Source: Zerene cesonia
Lineage: Eukaryota; Arthropoda; Insecta; Lepidoptera; Pieridae
DNA length: 64,000 nt
NCBI RefSeq assembly: GCF_012273895.1
Contig: NC_052113.1
Coordinates: 868,001 to 932,000, forward strand
Direction: 5' to 3'
Part shown: piece after piece, positions 58,906-64,000 of the stretch
How positions within the stretch are numbered: position 1 is the first letter of the stretch
Layout: every line of letters starts with the position of its first letter
Notes under the pieces: generated by a model
The model's database searches: none
What the model was told of the DNA's origin: nothing
Seen by the model: the letters and a program-made list of their open reading frames with translations, nothing else
Translations under genes and position numbers: made by a program

Positions 58906-60690
58906 TATGACTCAGTGAAAATGTAGCTGTCTAATTTAAATGTAATTCATTTGTTGTTGTAATGGTATGAGTATAGATCAACTTTAAAAAATAATTTTTA
59001 GTTTTATTGCTCTTAAATGCGCAATTTTGAAAGAATAGAAAAACGTGTCGCATCCCGTTTCGTGATCAATTTGTTTTTATTACAATTGGCTTACTATCGC
59101 GGTTCATGAGACGGCCTGGCGTTAGACGGACGGACGGATAGACATGCATTTAACTCTTTGGGTATAGATCCCTAACAATGGTTAAAAATTTGAATATCTT
59201 CCAGGGCTGAACCGGGGTGAACAGTTAGTAATTGATATTTATAATCGGTAGTATTTACTCAAAATACTTGCATTACAATTAGCATAATATATTTTCATAT
59301 ATTACTTATCATTTTACTGAAAGATAATCTACTGAACATATTCATAATCGTTGCCATAGTAACTAGACTTCCAAAATCCCTTTTGACTTAACCCATTCGT
59401 ATAATTATCGTAGCAAACATGAATGGGTATAGAGAGATTGCAGGTGGAATATAGATATACAGGATTTCATCCCACAGATGGAAAAGACAAGCTTTGACAG
59501 GGATTTAACCGTCTAACGTGTACCGCCACGTTCTGGAAAGTACTGTCAAATCGATCGACAGATAAACGTACACGCTGCGTTTGGGAAATACTTTGATAAT
59601 TGAAATGTCTCGTTAGACATCTTGCATTTGGTTTTTGCAATTCTGAAAAATAAATGGAAAAATGTAAACAATTTTTCAAATAGGTTTGATGTAGTGTCAA
59701 AATTGGAGCATTTTTTACGCTATTAATATTCACACAACACTACCCGACTACCCGAAACTACTGGGCCGTGTACCCGAAGATAATTTTATTAGTAATGAGA
59801 TATTGAGACGGGGAAAAAGTAGCCTGTCACTCTCTAACTTGCTAACTATCTACAAACACAACATCATATCACAACATCGCACCATTGTGACGTGAAAGAA
59901 TGACGAATAAACAAGAAAAATTACATATTTTGCTCATTAATTATGTTAGTAAGAATATACCTTCAAATTTGTAGTTATTACTAAAAATAAATATAAAAGT
60001 TACTTTAATTTAGTGGTGGAAAATCAGCAATCGGATTTCCTTATTGCGTATGTATTATATGAAATTGTTAGGGAGCGCTCGCCGCCTTGGCGCCCTGTTG
60101 TATCGTTTATTTTATCTGATAGTCGATTGCATAGTATCTATAGTTTACCTACTAAACGCGCTTACCACAGAAACTAAGGGAATTGCAAAAATTGTTTTCA
60201 TGTTAAATAGTAAATTTATGAAGGAAGGCTATAGCTTTTTTAAAGGGACGCAACTAGAACTAATATAATAGCTGCTCATAATACGAAACCACCGCAATCA
60301 AATATTCCCGCTGTATCGTCATCATCAGCTTATACCCGTAATTATCAAATTATATTTGATGTCAAATGCTTAATATCAGATGCCATTGCAAATTTAACAA
60401 TGCTCGAGGGAATTCATACAAACAGAATTAAGTAAGACCTCGAAAGTAATTACGCGAAGTAATACCGCACGTGTTGTTTTACTTGGAAATTATCCACCAT
60501 GAGAGGAATGTTAGGATTTAATCTGTGATGTCTGTGATTCTGTGATGTCCTCTGCGTCATAACAGGATTATTATTTCGTTGAATAATTGTTTAAAACAAA
60601 GATTTTTATGCTAGTAAGTCATGCTTTTTAGGTATTATAATTTATGAAGCAATTGGGCTTGCCTTTGTAATTTATACTCTAATATATTTA
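58906..60690. other. Stretch with family-J and 'gacggacggacgg' pieces, no gene
   Basis: About 59100-59220 ('gttagacggacggacggata') and about 62035-62140 ('cttagtaataaggcctcgtt', 'ttgggtacgcaaccc') look like parts of a dispersed repeat. An open frame at 60044-60268 is not supported by any feature. Confidence 0.4.
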
Positions 60691-60694
60691 CATT

Positions 60695-60961
60695 TTGCAT
60701 TCAGTCCTTAAGGTAAATAAATCCTTTGCATCTATTCATATAGACTCCAATAGCAGACGAAATAATCTACAACTTCCCAGATTAAAAACTTATTTTGCAA
60801 AGCGAACTCCACATTATATGTGGCCACTTTTATATAATAAGACCAAGAAACACTTGGACCTCTCTAAAAATACTAGCATAATTAAAAATATGTTAACAAA
60901 ATTGCTTCTATCCTGGGACTATGCTGAGACTGAGCAATTCGTTCGCATTCAAATCTTTTAA
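60695..60961 (+). pseudogene. LINE ORF2 C-terminal fragment (reverse-transcriptase protein end)
   Basis: The frame reads ...RRNNLQLPRLKTYFAKRTPH, then YMWPLLYNKTKKHLDLSK, then IIKNMLTKLLLSWDYAETEQ, and a stop. The order 'L-P-R-x-x-T ... S/T-x-x-Y-x-x-P-x-L-Y-N-x-x-x ... K-x-x-L-L' is the usual ending of insect non-LTR retrotransposon ORF2 proteins, after the reverse-transcriptase domain. The catalytic part is absent. The frame upstream is closed, so the copy is 5'-truncated or broken. It is followed by a non-coding tail to about 61440. Confidence 0.7.
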
Positions 60962-61440
60962 GTACTCCAAGACGAGGCTTTTAGTGCAAAGAGCATATAA
61001 GGAAACAATTAGTACATGTTAAAAATTTGTTTAATGTGTGTGAGACAGGCCCTTGAAATTTTGCAAGAGTTTATTTTATTTATCTTAAATCATAAAAATT
61101 GTTACCACAACTATGAATTGTAATTTGACATTATTCGTGTACCTTTTTATTTTATTTTTGAATATGTTATTTAATTTCCTTAGTTTAATTTTTTATTTGC
61201 ATGAAATTTTATATTAAGTGTATTTATTTAGGAAATTGTCGCCGCTCTGATATTCTATAATTATTAATATTACTCGTTTATGGTCCCGCAGGACAGGCAC
61301 TACCTAGTGCGGGATCAACAATGAATTCACATTCGTATATTAACTTTTAACTTTAAGAACCTTGGACACGTGCGCATTACTTGTGATTTTTATGTCTGTC
61401 TTAAAGTAATAAAGATCCGTGTTGTGTTGTGTGATCCGTT
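60962..61440 (+). repeat. LINE 3' untranslated tail
   Basis: Directly follows the ORF2 fragment. It includes a hairpin-forming 'gtcccgcaggacaggcac' / 'ctagtgcgggat' (about 61281-61316) and 'gtaataaagatccgtg' (an AATAAA signal) followed by 'gttgtgttgtgtgat'. A stem-loop near the 3' end is where LINE reverse transcriptases often bind. Confidence 0.55.
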
Positions 61441-63577
61441 GTTCCGTGGAATTTTATTTAAATTCAAATGTGTAGATCTTATTTGATTCACTGTGGCTAT
61501 TATAAGATTAGAATTTTGAGTTCATCAAGTAAATATATCAATGATAAATTACATGCTCATTAAACTACTCAAAAAATAAACGTTTTTATGACATTTTCGA
61601 TTTAAATGAAAATCCGTTTATTCTCATTTCTCAGTAACTTACTAAAGGCGATATATCAGGCTATTATTCCCATATCCCCATATATCCCTACAGCTTAACA
61701 ATTAACACAAATTGAATATTGTCTCAAGCCGAACTGCACTGGTTGCAACCAATCAATGAAATCTGATTTAGCTACCTGCCTTTTGATTAAAATGCAAATA
61801 TGAAATATTTGTATGTTGTTATATTTTTTGTATATGTCTAAATACTCTAGAACCCAAGTGGGTTCCGGACAAATAAACAAAAATGAAATAAACATATTGC
61901 AAAAAATAGTTAACCATGCAATTTATGACAGTGCAACCATTGCTTAATCGAGATTTTTCTTATTTATTATTATGGCAACAACAGAAATACATCATCTGTG
62001 AACATTTTTAACAATCATGACCTGTTTATATGGCTATGGCTGACAGCCAGACAGCCAGACAAACAGACGAAGAGAAAGAGAAGTCTTAGTAATAAGGCCT
62101 CGTTTTACCTTTTGGGTACGCAACCCAGAGAACCTTTAGATTTCAAACAAAAATACGTTGAATATATACTAAAGACTTTGAATACGAATTTATCGGATTA
62201 CTTTATTATTGTGAATGTTTCGTAATTAAGCCACTGAAAAGCATTAATTCAATAAAAGAGACATCAAAAGCACGTCTCTTTCAGTTTAAATATGTGCATT
62301 GCGTTCTCGAAAACAAAAGAGCTTTGTTCTGCAAATAATGATAAACGTAAAGAAATGTTTTAGGTTCTGTTGGATGCTGGAACTTTAATATATTGTCAGA
62401 ATTAATCATAAAGTTTTCGTATAATTTTATGAGTAATTATGATAATATATTAAAGTGTAATTGACATCGATGTGTTCTGTTTATGTTTGTGACATAAAAT
62501 AAAAGACGTTTAAGAAAATGTAAGCATGTATTTATATTCAGGTTAATTTTAATGAATTATCCGTGTTTGAATTCGTAAATGACATTTCATTGGATCTTTG
62601 ATACTTTCAAATAAAGAATTTCATTACAGATGATCATAAAAATTTAAATCGTCGCTTATTGCAAAAACATTTCGAATAAGAGCTGTCCCAATAAAATTTA
62701 TCGTATATACGAGAATATAAAAGAGGTTACACCCAAAGGCCAAGGTTACTGAGAAAAAAATATGTCCATATCCCATTTATCACACATGGAAGCACAAACA
62801 ACAAAAAAGACATAACAGTCCACGCAGTGTTTATAGCCCATTCGACGTTGGACAAAGAAATAATTTATTTTGTGCTCCTCGTAGGGGAAAGCGTAAAACA
62901 AATCACATATTACCCGTTGGCCATGTTGTTTATTGGAGATGTATTGTTGACCAAACTTTGGGCAAGGATCATGTACTGGCAGTGAATTCACTTTTATTTG
63001 TGTGATAATAGTTTCATAAACTTACTTTTTTACATTTTCCTGGTATACTTGATTTCCGCTTGCTTCTTCGAGTAGTCAAAGAAGAGAATAGGGAGAAGTT
63101 TTTGTCGTATATGCTTCGGTTCACGGGATAAAAAATCTTCTGATAACTATCTTAATATGATAAAATAAATCTTATGTCCTTTCTTTGGTCTGAATCTCAC
63201 TCTAACAAATCACATCTAAATTGCTTCAGTGGTTTCGGCATGAAGAAGAAATAGACAGAGTTACTTTCGCATTTAAGCAGCGAGATATTTAAACATCCAA
63301 ACACAAAAAAATTGAAAAGAGCTCTCCAAATAAGAATCAGATAAAGTTATATAAATATTTTGCTTTAGGATCGTAAGTTGTTTTCACATTAATACGTAAA
63401 ACATTATAATTAATATTGAAACAAAGTTACAGACTATCCAAAAGATCAATTCAATATTTCAAAACTGCAGTATGAGAAAAAATCGAGGAAATCGAAAAAT
63501 ATAAACACAAAAAAACACCTTCAATACTTAGTTAGCAACTCTCTGATCTCATCTCCGTATAGCCGAAAGGATTTTAT
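61441..63577. other. AT-rich stretch, no gene
   Basis: Only the dispersed piece at 62035-62140 is recognisable. Confidence 0.5.
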
Positions 63578-63785
63578 ACTTAACTAGCTTTTGCCCGCGG
63601 CTTCACACACGTTAATTCAGAGTAGTTTAATAGATGATATCATATAAAAACCTTTCTCTTGAATCACTCTATATATTTAAAAAAAAACCCATCAAAATCC
63701 GTTACGTAGTTTTAAAGATTTAAGCAAACATAGCGACATAGGGACAGAGAAAGCGACTTTCTTTTATACTATGTAGTGATAAAAA
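63578..63785 (-). repeat. Family G repeat copy (complement)
   Basis: 'actagcttttgcccgcggct', 'ctttctcttgaatcactcta', 'aaatccgttacgtagtttta', 'tactatgtagtgat'. It matches 33553-33766 in reverse. Confidence 0.65.
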
Positions 63786-64000
63786 TGTATTTATTCACCG
63801 TATATATGTATTCATCGCGCGAGTCGTTCGCCATTAGTTTGTTATCCTAAAAATAGACATTCAGAAAATAGTGACTCAAATAAATCTTGTACGTGGGTGA
63901 TGTCAGACTCTGTACATTTCTTAAAAAGCAGTGACACGCAGTGAATACGTGAATAAATTAGACTAAATAAAACATTTCATATACAGACATAACTCTTTAG

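Noticed and set aside
61998..62225. 75-residue open frame
   Set aside because: It overlaps a dispersed repeat phrase ('gtaataaggcctcgttttac', 'gggtacgcaaccc').

Overview
This is a nuclear DNA window from an insect, almost certainly a moth or butterfly. It is AT-rich and gene-poor. It is packed with short retroposon families whose sequence style is typical of Lepidoptera: tails built around 'ctaatattataaatgcgaaag' and 'gggcgaagccggggcgga', a poly(A)-tailed repeat starting 'gagtcgagcacgcttcggc', and a tRNA-derived SINE ending in (GAT)n. There are three assembly gaps: two of exactly 1000 N and one of 25 N. No prokaryotic features, CRISPR arrays or operons are present.

Region 1 (about 0.3-15.8 kb, + strand) holds the one convincing protein gene. 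I rebuilt it by hand from 13 exons whose splice phases all agree. It enters from the left edge of the window and ends at a TGA at 15768-15770, giving about 578 C-terminal residues. Several stretches look like ASH/MSP-type immunoglobulin-fold domains, the repeat found in HYDIN, CFAP47, DLEC1, SPD-2/CEP192 and ASPM, so a ciliary/flagellar or centrosomal protein is the best guess. The exact family member is not settled. Exon 4 carries an apparent extra base that breaks the frame. The last exon is extremely GC-rich, unlike everything around it. The introns hold repeats.

Region 2 (about 15.8-24 kb) is intergenic or intronic. It contains a 91-residue open frame with a membrane segment (18.1-18.4 kb), a Pol III-type A-box/B-box unit (about 20.0 kb), degraded poly(A)-type repeats, a 5' fragment of U2 snRNA flanked by a 12-bp target-site duplication (23.5 kb), and the first gap.

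Region 3 (about 24.8-54 kb) has no gene I can support. It carries many copies of the retroposon families, two tRNA-headed SINE families, short perfect hairpins, and a deleted PIF/Harbinger DNA transposon that still encodes the start of its transposase (50.7-51.2 kb).

Region 4 (about 55-64 kb) is more of the same. It has a 158-bp inverted-repeat element (57.9 kb), a 39-bp tandem duplication, and the C-terminal end of a LINE reverse-transcriptase ORF with its 3' tail (60.7-61.4 kb).

All calls come from reading the sequence. No alignments, structure predictions or searches were run.
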